In this document: positions 1 through 5,457 of the stretch, in pieces
Numbering within the stretch: position 1 is the first letter of the stretch
How the letters are laid out: each line of letters begins with the position of its first letter
Assembly (NCBI GenBank): GCA_026985685.1
Contig: JALSQA010000242.1
Coordinates: 1 to 10,677, forward strand
Direction of reading: 5' to 3'
Origin: Campylobacterales bacterium
GTDB lineage: Bacteria > Campylobacterota > Campylobacteria > Campylobacterales > QNZT01
Length of the DNA stretch: 10,677 nt
Notes under the pieces: generated by a model
What the model saw: the letters and a program-made list of their open reading frames with translations, nothing else
Database searches by the model: none
Told to the model about the DNA's origin: nothing
Made by a program: the position numbers and the translations under genes

Positions 1-2
1 TT

Positions 3-1265
3 TTATAAATTCATATATTTTTCAACACGATTTTTCAAGAACTCTATCATATTCTCTACAAATTTTTTCTCTTCATCGCTGTTAGCTTGGTCGATGAAGT
101 TTTGTTCTTTTAGTGCTTTTGTTAATTTCTTTGCTAGGTTTTTTAACTCTTTGAAGGCTAGTCGTTGGTTTATATTGCATACTTCACACATCTCTTTTAT
201 GCTTTCTTTTGTGATATTGGTGGAGAAGTTCTTACCATATCCCATAGAGAGTTCTTGTTCAAACTCTGGATACATAGCGATACAGACCATGTCATAAAAT
301 GGTGTTAGGCTGTAGCCACTTTTTTTTGCGAAAAAAGAGATGTTTTTTCCATGTGCATCACTGTTTGAGATGAGAAGGTTGAAAAATGCCCATTGCAAAA
401 TTTGTAGTTTGGTTTTGATTGGATTTTCGCATTGATTACTAAACTCAAAAAGTTTTTGCAGGCTTACGCCATCTCTGATATCTCTTACACGTTTACCTGT
501 TCCCATATTTCTCTCATACTTGTGTGTAGGAGGCAGGTCTAGTGCCTGGCAGCCATCGATTATATGGATACGTTTGATTTCATCATCACTTATTCGTACA
601 CGGTCAAATCTAGTTACAAGTAGGGCTGGTTTGTTTTCAAAGTGTTTTATCTCTACTTCTGCACTATCCAATCCAATAGCCTTGGCTAATTTCATGCAGA
701 TGTATTCGTTTATGATGAGGTGGCGTTGGCGGTTTGTTTCAAATTTTAAGATATGAGTAGAAGCTAGTTTTCCCTCTCCAAAGCTATAGTTTCCGTTGTA
801 GTAGATTATTGGGAGTTTGTCTTGTACTCCGGCGACACTAAGTCTTGGTTTCCCATCCCATATGATGAGGCGTACTTGATCTTCAGTTTTGATACGATCA
901 CTTAGTTCTATCGTTTTGACTGGTCGTTGGGTAGTTGCAATTTTATTAACTCTATCGTCAAAAAATGTCAAAGCACCAGAAGTTTCATTTCCTATTTCTC
1001 TTGTGATTGCGAAAGTGTTATTTTTAGTGATTTGAAAAAATAGGCTAAAAACATCAAGTGCACGTCCTTCTGGTAGAAGATTGTCGAGAAAGTTTTTGAT
1101 ACTTGAAGAAGAGGCTACTTTATCAAAAGGGATATGAGGAGAGATTTCAAATCCATTCTCTTTCCATTTATGTGTATATGCAAAAGCAAACTCTTGAGTT
1201 TTTGGTTCTAACTGTAAAATGCCAACTTTTTCTTCTTTGTAAAAGAGGTTGAGTTTAGTAACCAT
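3..1265 (-). CDS. hipA: HipA-family serine/threonine kinase toxin
   Basis: HipA toxins are Ser/Thr kinases. E. coli HipA phosphorylates glutamyl-tRNA synthetase and induces growth arrest or persistence, and is neutralised by HipB. From the ATG at 1265 the protein is 420 aa, close to the 440 aa of E. coli HipA, and both subdomains are present. The N-terminal part (about residues 1-105) carries FLDNLLPEG and IGNETSGAL. The C-terminal kinase part has SVAGVQDK around Ser143 (the autophosphorylated P-loop serine region), THILKFE, NEYICMKLAKAIGL, VTRFDR, the catalytic loop SNSDAHGKN (Asp303, Asn308) and TPFYDM (Asp325, metal-binding). All key residues look intact, so an active kinase is expected; its target cannot be read from sequence. 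The start overlaps the end of hipB by 11 nt, with no clear ribosome binding site, which suggests translational coupling. A GTG at 1271 is an alternative start giving 422 aa. Confidence 0.93.
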   Translation of the reverse strand: MVTKLNLFYKEEKVGILQLEPKTQEFAFAYTHKWKENGFEISPHIPFDKVASSSSIKNFLDNLLPEGRALDVFSLFFQITKNNTFAITREIGNETSGALTFFDDRVNKIATTQRPVKTIELSDRIKTEDQVRLIIWDGKPRLSVAGVQDKLPIIYYNGNYSFGEGKLASTHILKFETNRQRHLIINEYICMKLAKAIGLDSAEVEIKHFENKPALLVTRFDRVRISDDEIKRIHIIDGCQALDLPPTHKYERNMGTGKRVRDIRDGVSLQKLFEFSNQCENPIKTKLQILQWAFFNLLISNSDAHGKNISFFAKKSGYSLTPFYDMVCIAMYPEFEQELSMGYGKNFSTNITKESIKEMCEVCNINQRLAFKELKNLAKKLTKALKEQNFIDQANSDEEKKFVENMIEFLKNRVEKYMNL

Positions 1266-1521
1266 GTACACTTTGCCATGGCTCTACCAATATCTTGATA
1301 CCTAGCATTTGTGCTACATGAAGAGCTGTATCTATGCGGACACTAGCCTCTGCTTTTTCGATATTTGTTAGTGTAGCGATAGAGATTCCACACAACATAG
1401 CTACATCATGCATCTTCAAGCCCTCTTGCGTACGACGGGCACGGATGAACTGACCTAAAAGTTCCTTGGTCAAAAAACCCTCTTGCTGGGGTGTGGGGAG
1501 TGCTTTAACTCTTTTTGCCAT
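1255..1521 (-). CDS. hipB: HipB-like XRE/Cro HTH antitoxin
   Basis: This 88-aa protein is the expected antitoxin and autorepressor of the kinase encoded downstream. Residues about 20-80 form an XRE-type helix-turn-helix domain: LGQFIRARRTQEGLKMHDVA, then GISIATLTNIEKAEASVRIDTALHVAQMLGI. The recognition helix is probably around SIATLTNIEK. The C-terminal tail EPWQSVHGY is short and ends in an aromatic residue. E. coli HipB also has a short C-terminal tail, so this may be the degradation or pairing segment (inference). The ATG at 1521 follows AAAGGA with about 6 nt spacing. hipA begins inside the last codons of this gene. Three matching inverted repeats upstream are the likely binding sites, the nearest overlapping a TATAAT box. 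Confidence 0.9.
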   Translation of the reverse strand: MAKRVKALPTPQQEGFLTKELLGQFIRARRTQEGLKMHDVAMLCGISIATLTNIEKAEASVRIDTALHVAQMLGIKILVEPWQSVHGY

Positions 1522-1532
1522 AGATTTCCTTT

Positions 1533-1552
1533 AATCCTATAATAGTAGTATT
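1533..1552. promoter_or_regulatory. hip operator O1, promoter-proximal
   Basis: This 20-bp site reads AATcCTA-N6-TAGTATT, with one mismatch from the two sites further upstream. It overlaps the hipBA -10 box and lies 12 bp before the hipB start, so binding would block RNA polymerase. A second, offset palindrome, TATAATA-GTAG-TATTATA, occupies 1538-1555. E. coli HipB binds several inverted repeats upstream of hipBA, though with a different sequence (TATCC-N8-GGATA); assigning this site to HipB is inference. Confidence 0.65.
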
Positions 1553-1555
1553 ATA
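1550..1555 (-). promoter_or_regulatory. Probable hipBA -10 box
   Basis: On the minus strand this is a perfect TATAAT. It lies about 29 bp before the hipB ATG and partly inside operator O1. No good -35 hexamer stands 17 bp upstream, where the sequence is AT-rich. A weak -35 is common in Campylobacterota promoters. A TATTAT a few bases downstream is an alternative -10. Confidence 0.5.
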
Positions 1556-1581
1556 CATCGACAAAATGAAAATTTTACTTA

Positions 1582-1601
1582 AATACTAGAAAACTAGTAT
1601 T
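1582..1601. promoter_or_regulatory. hip operator O2
   Basis: This is a perfect inverted repeat, AATACTAG-AAAA-CTAGTATT, extended by one further base pair on each side. Its centre is exactly 49 bp upstream of O1. It matches O1 and O3 in half-site sequence and in the 6-bp core spacing, so it is probably bound by the same protein, most likely HipB or the HipBA complex. Confidence 0.68.
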
Positions 1602-1630
1602 TTATGACTTTTTGATGTGTATATTTGTAA

Positions 1631-1650
1631 AATACTAGTTTTATAGTATT
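1631..1650. promoter_or_regulatory. hip operator O3
   Basis: AATACTA-GTTTTA-TAGTATT has perfect 7-bp arms and its centre is exactly 49 bp from O2. Its far end overlaps the stop codon of the upstream gene (1649-1651), so the operator array fills the whole gap between that gene and hipB. It could support cooperative or looped repression. Confidence 0.65.
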
Positions 1651-2350
1651 AATAGATAGATGTTTCGTTTCTTAATAGCTCTTGCAATTTGTTTGTTTCA
1701 TTTTTCTGTAACCATGGTATTAGTTTGATCTCTGTTCTCTTGAGTGCTTTACCATGGAATATATCAAAGTATTTTTTTTCTTGTTTACTTTTTTCATCTA
1801 TCTCTATAAGTAGAGTATTGGTTGCTTGTTGATATGTCCAGCTTCTTTTGATTTGGTTGTTGGTGAAATTTTTTAAGATACCTTTAGATTTTTGCATGAG
1901 GATATACCAGTTATTGTTGGCATCTTTTTTATAACCATAGAAAGAAGGATGTTTTTCTAAGTCATCTATATCTGCTATATATTTATAGGTTGTAAGTTTT
2001 TCATTTTTGTTAGTAACTATATTGTATATACCAAAATGTTCATTTTTATCTGTTTTTAGCTGGTATCCTATGGACTGTGTTCCTAAAATAGATATGAAGA
2101 CATGGCTATATGGTTTTTGCTCTAATAGTTTATAATAATGTATATGAAAATTTTGATTTTTGTCTTTATGCAGTTCGAGTATATAGTTTTGATTGTTATC
2201 CATATCTTGCAAATGGTATCGTACAGTGTTACTTTTGTGGAGGTGTGTGATATTTTCTATATTTTTACATATGAAATATTTGTCCATGTTATCTATGCTT
2301 AATTGCACTAAGTGTTTGGTTTGTGTGGCTAAGTTTAATGGATCAAACAT
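1649..2350 (-). CDS. Unrecognised 233-aa protein behind a sigma-54 promoter
   Basis: I do not recognise this protein. The start at 2350 (MFDPLNLATQTKHLVQLS) is chosen because AGAGAGGA lies just upstream and a sigma-54 promoter sits at the right distance. The frame stays open to 2512, but that extension runs across the promoter. The product is hydrophilic and rich in Asn, Lys, Tyr and His. It has no signal peptide or membrane segment. The middle (about residues 30-180) alternates short polar and aromatic stretches typical of beta structure (YILELHKD, FHIHYYKLL, WYILMQKSKG), and the end is basic (KALKRTEIKLIPWLQKNE). It lies upstream of hipBA on the same strand with a 127-bp gap and no obvious terminator between. 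Flagellar or motility-linked expression is possible, because sigma-54 mainly serves flagellar genes in Campylobacter and Helicobacter. That is inference. Confidence 0.7.
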   Translation of the reverse strand: MFDPLNLATQTKHLVQLSIDNMDKYFICKNIENITHLHKSNTVRYHLQDMDNNQNYILELHKDKNQNFHIHYYKLLEQKPYSHVFISILGTQSIGYQLKTDKNEHFGIYNIVTNKNEKLTTYKYIADIDDLEKHPSFYGYKKDANNNWYILMQKSKGILKNFTNNQIKRSWTYQQATNTLLIEIDEKSKQEKKYFDIFHGKALKRTEIKLIPWLQKNETNKLQELLRNETSIY

Positions 2351-2385
2351 CTCTATCCTCTCTTTTTTAAATCTTTTGTCATGAG

Positions 2386-2402
2386 AGCAAACTACGTGCC
2401 AA
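2386..2402 (-). promoter_or_regulatory. Sigma-54 (RpoN) -24/-12 promoter
   Basis: The minus strand reads TTGGCACGTAGTTTGCT. The known consensus is YTGGCACGrNNNTTGCW, and every defined position except the purine matches, with exact GG-to-GC spacing. The predicted transcript starts near 2375, leaving a leader of about 25 nt with the ribosome binding site before the ATG at 2350. Such a promoter requires an enhancer-binding activator of the FlgR/NtrC type. I could not identify an upstream activator site in the AT-rich DNA behind it. Confidence 0.82.
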
Positions 2403-2426
2403 ATTTTAAATAATTTCAATAATTCA

Positions 2427-2455
2427 TTAATATTAAATATATTTATCGCTAAAAT
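2427..2455 (+). promoter_or_regulatory. Candidate sigma-70 promoter of the small ORF
   Basis: TTAATA (2427-2432), a 17-bp spacer and TAAAAT (2450-2455) match the vegetative consensus at 4/6 and 5/6 positions. The predicted start near 2462 leaves about 17 nt before the ATG at 2479, just enough for the AAAAGG ribosome binding site. The region is very AT-rich, so a chance match is possible. It is divergent from the sigma-54 promoter. Confidence 0.4.
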
Positions 2456-2478
2456 TATGGTTTCAAAAGGACTACTAG

Positions 2479-2595
2479 ATGACAAAGCTAACAGACATAG
2501 AGAGAGAAGCACTTGATAGTTTATTTATGCACTTACCTAAACACAAAGAGGGATTGTTTATAAAGATTAAACGTCTTATCAGAAGATATCTCTAA
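2479..2595 (+). CDS. Small 38-aa basic protein, unknown
   Basis: This is a short open frame, ATG to TAA, of 38 codons. It begins MTKLTDIEREALDSLF and ends GLFIKIKRLIRRYL. AAAAGG at 2465-2470 gives a ribosome binding site with 8-nt spacing, and a plausible promoter lies just upstream. The first half is acidic and helical in character. The last 14 residues form a basic, amphipathic pattern with hydrophobic residues at regular spacing, which could contact nucleic acid, membrane or a partner protein. I do not recognise a family. It stands alone between the unknown sigma-54-driven gene (divergent) and the grpE promoter, and is followed by an 11-bp inverted repeat. Length alone cannot exclude a chance ORF; the ribosome binding site and promoter make it credible. 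Confidence 0.5.
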   Translation: MTKLTDIEREALDSLFMHLPKHKEGLFIKIKRLIRRYL

Positions 2596-2612
2596 CAAAA
2601 ATTTACACATTT

Positions 2613-2645
2613 TGTAACAATATTTATATATTTGATATTGTTACA
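2613..2645. repeat. Perfect 11-bp inverted repeat in intergenic DNA
   Basis: TGTAACAATAT (2613-2623) is mirrored by ATATTGTTACA (2635-2645) across an 11-nt centre. No T-run follows on either strand, so it is not a standard intrinsic terminator. It lies 18 bp after the small ORF and about 155 bp before the grpE promoter. It may be an operator for an unknown regulator or a 3' stabilising hairpin of the small ORF transcript. Confidence 0.6.
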
Positions 2646-2800
2646 GATATTATTTCCACATTTATTAACTTCTATTGATTTTCAAAAACATTCTTATAAA
2701 AGTACCCAAATAGTCCGAATTTTAGGTAATAATACAGTTTTATATTTATACTTTAGTCGTATGGACTAAACTTTATTTAGTAAAAAACTTAAATCAACCC
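2646..2800. other. Intergenic DNA upstream of the grpE promoter
   Basis: No gene with a credible start and ribosome binding site was found here. It contains the inverted repeat TTTAGTC-N5-GACTAAA (2752-2770) and, at 2711-2724, a stretch related on the other strand to the palindromic element near 5940. Otherwise it is AT-rich without recognised structure. Confidence 0.5.
2752..2770. promoter_or_regulatory. Inverted repeat TTTAGTC-N5-GACTAAA before grpE
   Basis: Perfect 7-bp arms lie about 30 bp upstream of the grpE -35 box. A third copy of GACTAAA (2813-2819) lies inside the promoter spacer. It resembles neither CIRCE (TTAGCACTC-N9-GAGTGCTAA) nor the HspR HAIR element. It could be a repressor or activator site, but GACTAAA also occurs inside coding DNA (dnaK, near 5043), so function is uncertain. 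Confidence 0.4.
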
Positions 2801-2829
2801 TTGACAAAGAGAGACTAAAGTTGTATAAT
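2801..2829 (+). promoter_or_regulatory. Consensus sigma-70 promoter of grpE-dnaK
   Basis: TTGACA (2801-2806), a 17-bp spacer and TATAAT (2824-2829) match the consensus perfectly. Transcription should begin near 2836. Such a strong promoter on a chaperone operon normally implies a repressor or post-transcriptional control, since basal output would be high. Confidence 0.88.
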
Positions 2830-2835
2830 TACGTC

Positions 2836-2868
2836 AAAATATTGAAGGATATGTCCTTTGGATATTTT
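2836..2868 (+). promoter_or_regulatory. grpE leader hairpin, possible SD switch
   Basis: The 5' leader folds into AAAATAT (2836-2842) paired with ATATTTT (2862-2868), then AAGGA (2845-2849) paired with TCCTT (2854-2858) around a TATG loop. The inner and outer stems can be bridged by two G-U pairs. It starts at the predicted transcript end and stops 2 nt before the ribosome binding site. TCCTTT (2854-2859) is also perfectly complementary to AAAGGA of the Shine-Dalgarno (2871-2876), giving an alternative fold that would hide it. Confidence 0.55.
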
Positions 2869-2882
2869 AGAAAGGAGATTTT

Positions 2883-3431
2883 ATGAGCGAAGAAGAGAAA
2901 AAACAGACGCAAGAAGAGCAACTTGAATCTCAAGAAGAAAATGAACAAACACCACAAAGCGATGAAGAGGGAAGTGATCCTGTAAAAGAGCTTGAGGAAA
3001 AAGTTTCAGAACTTGAAGATTTGAGGCTAAGAGATTTAGCCGAGTTTGAAAATATCAAGAAGCGTCTTGAAAAAGAGAAGCAACAATCCATAGCATACGC
3101 ACATGAACAGTTTGCACGTGATTTGCTAGCTGTGATTGATTCACTTGACAATGCGCAGGCTAGTATGGGTGAAAGTGAAAGTAGTGATGAAGCACTTGAA
3201 AACATCAAAGAGGGTATAAATCTTACGATGGATCAGTTTAAAAAGGTTTTTGCAAAACACGGTATAGAATTAGTAGATATGGAAAGTGGTTTTGATCCAA
3301 ACTTTCATGAAGCTGTGATGCGTGTAGATAGTGATGAACACAACGAAGGTGATATCGTTCAAGTTTTTCAAAAAGGTTATAAGATCAAAGATAGAGTATT
3401 AAGACCAGCAATGGTTTCAATCTCAAAATAA
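2883..3431 (+). CDS. grpE: Nucleotide exchange factor GrpE
   Basis: GrpE is the cytoplasmic dimeric co-chaperone that releases ADP from DnaK. The protein is 182 aa, usual for the family. Residues 1-35 are an acidic, Glu/Gln-rich disordered tail. A long coiled-coil helix follows (about 36-80: KELEEKVSELEDLRLRDLAE, then ENIKKRLEKEK), then a four-helix bundle region. The C-terminal beta domain has the signature FDPNFHEAVM (137-146) and VQVFQKGYKIKDRVLRPAMV. The ATG follows AAAGGAG with 5-nt spacing. dnaK follows after 28 nt with its own ribosome binding site. In most Campylobacterota I know of, hrcA precedes grpE; here it does not. Expression is probably heat-responsive, perhaps through the leader hairpin. 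Confidence 0.97.
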   Translation: MSEEEKKQTQEEQLESQEENEQTPQSDEEGSDPVKELEEKVSELEDLRLRDLAEFENIKKRLEKEKQQSIAYAHEQFARDLLAVIDSLDNAQASMGESESSDEALENIKEGINLTMDQFKKVFAKHGIELVDMESGFDPNFHEAVMRVDSDEHNEGDIVQVFQKGYKIKDRVLRPAMVSISK

Positions 3432-3459
3432 TAAAAATAAAGAATATTAAGGAGTTAAA

Positions 3460-5349
3460 ATGTCAAAAGTAATAGGAATAGATTTAGGAACAACAAACTC
3501 TTGTGTCGCTGTATACGAGAGAGGGGAGAGTAAAGTCGTCCCAAATAAAGAGGGTAAAAACACAACACCTTCTATCGTAGCATTTACAGATAAAGGTGAA
3601 GTACTTATCGGTGATCCAGCAAAAAGACAGATGGTAACAAACCCTGAAAAAACAATCTACTCTATCAAGAGAATCATGGGATTGATGTGTAATGAAAGTG
3701 CAGCAGAAGAAGCCAAAAAGAGACTTCCTTATCATGTAACAGATAGAAATGGTGCATGTGCGATTGAAGTTGATGGTAAAACATATACACCTCAAGAAGT
3801 ATCTGCAAAAGTTTTAACTAAACTAAAAGAAGATGCAGAAGCTTATCTTGGTGATAAAGTTACAGATGTTGTTATCACAGTACCTGCATACTTTAATGAT
3901 AGCCAGAGAAAAGCGACTCAGGAAGCTGGAACAATCGCTGGTTTGAATGTTGTAAGAATTATAAATGAACCAACAGCAGCTGCCCTAGCGTATGGTCTGG
4001 ATAAAAAAGAAGCTGAACAAATCGTTGTTTATGACCTTGGTGGTGGTACATTTGATGTTACTGTACTAGAAACTGGTGATAATGTTGTTGAAGTTTTAGC
4101 CACAGGTGGTAATGCATTTTTAGGTGGTGATGATTTCGACAATAGACTTATCGATTGGTTGACAAATGAGTTCAAAAATGACAGTGGAATCGACCTTTCT
4201 GGTGATGTTATGGCACTTCAGCGTCTAAAAGAAGCTGCTGAAAATGCTAAAAAAGAGCTTTCATCAGCAACTGAAACTGAGATCAATTTGCCATTTATCA
4301 CAGCAGATGCAAGTGGACCAAAACACCTTGTCAAAAAACTTACACGTGCAAAATTTGAATCTTTGATTGATGATCTTGTAGAAGAGACAATCACAAAAAT
4401 CAAAGAAGTTATGAAAGATGCTGGTGTATCTACAAGTGAGATCAAAGAAGTTGTAATGGTTGGTGGTTCTACTCGTGTGCCATTGGTTCAAGAGAGAGTT
4501 AAAGCATACTTTGGAAAAGACATTAATAAGTCTGTAAATCCAGATGAAGTTGTTGCTATTGGTGCTGCTATCCAGGGTGCTGTCATCAAAGGTGATGTAA
4601 AAGATGTATTGTTACTTGATGTTACACCTTTGAGTTTAGGTATAGAAACACTTGGTGGTGTGACTACAAAAGTTATCGAAAAAGGTACAACAATACCTGT
4701 AAAAAAATCACAAACATTCTCAACAGCTGAGGATAATCAACCAGCAGTTACTATTCATGTAGTACAAGGTGAGAGAGAGTTTGCAAAAGATAACAAATCA
4801 CTTGGACAGTTTAACCTTGAAGGTATTCCACCAGCTCCAAGAGGTGTGCCACAAATCGAGGTTACATTTGATATTGATGCCAATGGTGTCTTGACTGTTT
4901 CAGCACAAGATAAAGCAAGTGGTAAACAACAAGAGATCAAAGTAACAGGTTCATCAGGACTTAGTGAAGCTGAGATCGAAAAAATGGTTCAAGATGCAGA
5001 AGCACACAAAGCAGACGATGAAAAACGTAAAGCATTGGTAGAGACTAAAAACCAGGCAGACGCATTGATCCATCAAACAGAAAAATCTTTAAGTGATTTA
5101 GCTGACAAAATCGACGATGCAGAAAAAACAAAAATCCAATCTCTAGTAGATGACCTCAAAGAGACACTTAAAGATGAAAATGTCACAAAAGAGCAAATCG
5201 AAGAGAAAGTAAAAACTCTAACAGAAGCTAGTCATAAATTAGCCGAAGAAGCATACAAACAAGAGCAAGGCGGAGCACAAGGTGCAAACCAGGGAGCAAG
5301 CCAAGCCAAAAAAGATGACGACGATGTCATCGATGCAGAAGTAGAGTAA
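3460..5349 (+). CDS. dnaK: Chaperone DnaK (Hsp70)
   Basis: This is the cytoplasmic ATP-dependent Hsp70 chaperone working with GrpE and DnaJ (dnaJ is not in this window). It is 629 aa, against 638 in E. coli. The ATPase domain shows IDLGTTNS (7-14), Lys70 in SIKRIMG, VPAYFND (141-147), DLGGGTFDVT (192-201) and VGGSTRVP (334-341). The conserved interdomain linker VLLLDVTPLSLGIE is at about 383-396. The substrate-binding beta domain and helical lid follow. The end is a Gly/Gln/Ala-rich tail finishing in the typical acidic DDDDVIDAEVE. AAGGAG precedes the ATG with 5-nt spacing, and an intrinsic terminator begins 9 nt after the stop. No key residue is missing. Confidence 0.98.
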   Translation: MSKVIGIDLGTTNSCVAVYERGESKVVPNKEGKNTTPSIVAFTDKGEVLIGDPAKRQMVTNPEKTIYSIKRIMGLMCNESAAEEAKKRLPYHVTDRNGACAIEVDGKTYTPQEVSAKVLTKLKEDAEAYLGDKVTDVVITVPAYFNDSQRKATQEAGTIAGLNVVRIINEPTAAALAYGLDKKEAEQIVVYDLGGGTFDVTVLETGDNVVEVLATGGNAFLGGDDFDNRLIDWLTNEFKNDSGIDLSGDVMALQRLKEAAENAKKELSSATETEINLPFITADASGPKHLVKKLTRAKFESLIDDLVEETITKIKEVMKDAGVSTSEIKEVVMVGGSTRVPLVQERVKAYFGKDINKSVNPDEVVAIGAAIQGAVIKGDVKDVLLLDVTPLSLGIETLGGVTTKVIEKGTTIPVKKSQTFSTAEDNQPAVTIHVVQGEREFAKDNKSLGQFNLEGIPPAPRGVPQIEVTFDIDANGVLTVSAQDKASGKQQEIKVTGSSGLSEAEIEKMVQDAEAHKADDEKRKALVETKNQADALIHQTEKSLSDLADKIDDAEKTKIQSLVDDLKETLKDENVTKEQIEEKVKTLTEASHKLAEEAYKQEQGGAQGANQGASQAKKDDDDVIDAEVE

Positions 5350-5358
5350 ACTAAACAT

Positions 5359-5388
5359 AAAAGGATGGGGTAGTCCCCATCCTTTTTT
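5359..5388 (+). terminator. Intrinsic terminator of grpE-dnaK
   Basis: A perfect 12-bp stem, AAAAGGATGGGG / CCCCATCCTTTT, around the loop TAGT is followed by a T-run at 5383-5388. The GC-rich upper stem and immediate T-run make it strong. The matching A-run before the stem may give some termination in the other direction, but nothing converges here. Confidence 0.95.
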
Positions 5389-5402
5389 AGTGAAAGAATC
5401 CA

Positions 5403-5431
5403 TTGACATTTTTATAACTATATGGTAAAGT
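5403..5431 (+). promoter_or_regulatory. Promoter of the relBE-type operon
   Basis: TTGACA (5403-5408), a 17-bp spacer and TAAAGT (5426-5431) form a good -35 with a weaker -10. Transcription would start near 5438, about 20 nt before the antitoxin ATG. The -10 lies within the direct repeats below. Confidence 0.65.
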
Positions 5432-5440
5432 ATGGTAAAT
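5421..5440. promoter_or_regulatory. Tandem 10-bp direct repeat, likely RHH operator
   Basis: TATGGTAAAG is followed at once by TATGGTAAAT: nine of ten bases repeat, about one helical turn apart. Ribbon-helix-helix repressors commonly bind tandem sites at one-turn spacing, and this array covers the -10 box, so autorepression by the antitoxin is the natural reading. Binding is inferred. Confidence 0.6.
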
Positions 5441-5457
5441 AAAATGAGGATTTGATG

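Noticed and set aside
94..756. Plus-strand open frames within the hipA region
   Set aside because: They lie antisense to a well-conserved kinase gene, lack ribosome binding sites and have no family-like sequence.
1582..1650. Hip-region inverted repeats as terminators of the upstream gene
   Set aside because: Stems are AT-rich with no T-run after them on the minus strand, and their shared sequence and equal spacing fit operators better.
2351..2512. N-terminal extension of the unknown protein to an upstream start at 2512
   Set aside because: It would run through the sigma-54 promoter and the divergent small ORF, begins with an unlikely Ser/Leu-rich stretch, and the ATG at 2350 has a far better ribosome binding site.
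2771..2781. CTTTATTTAGT shared with 6026-6036 ahead of the serC promoter
   Set aside because: An 11-base AT-rich match between two AT-rich promoter regions is weak; flanking bases do not match and positions relative to the promoters differ.
2646..2882. CIRCE or HspR HAIR operator before grpE
   Set aside because: No TTAGCACTC/GAGTGCTAA or CTTGAGT/ACTCAAG pair is present; the only inverted repeat is TTTAGTC/GACTAAA.
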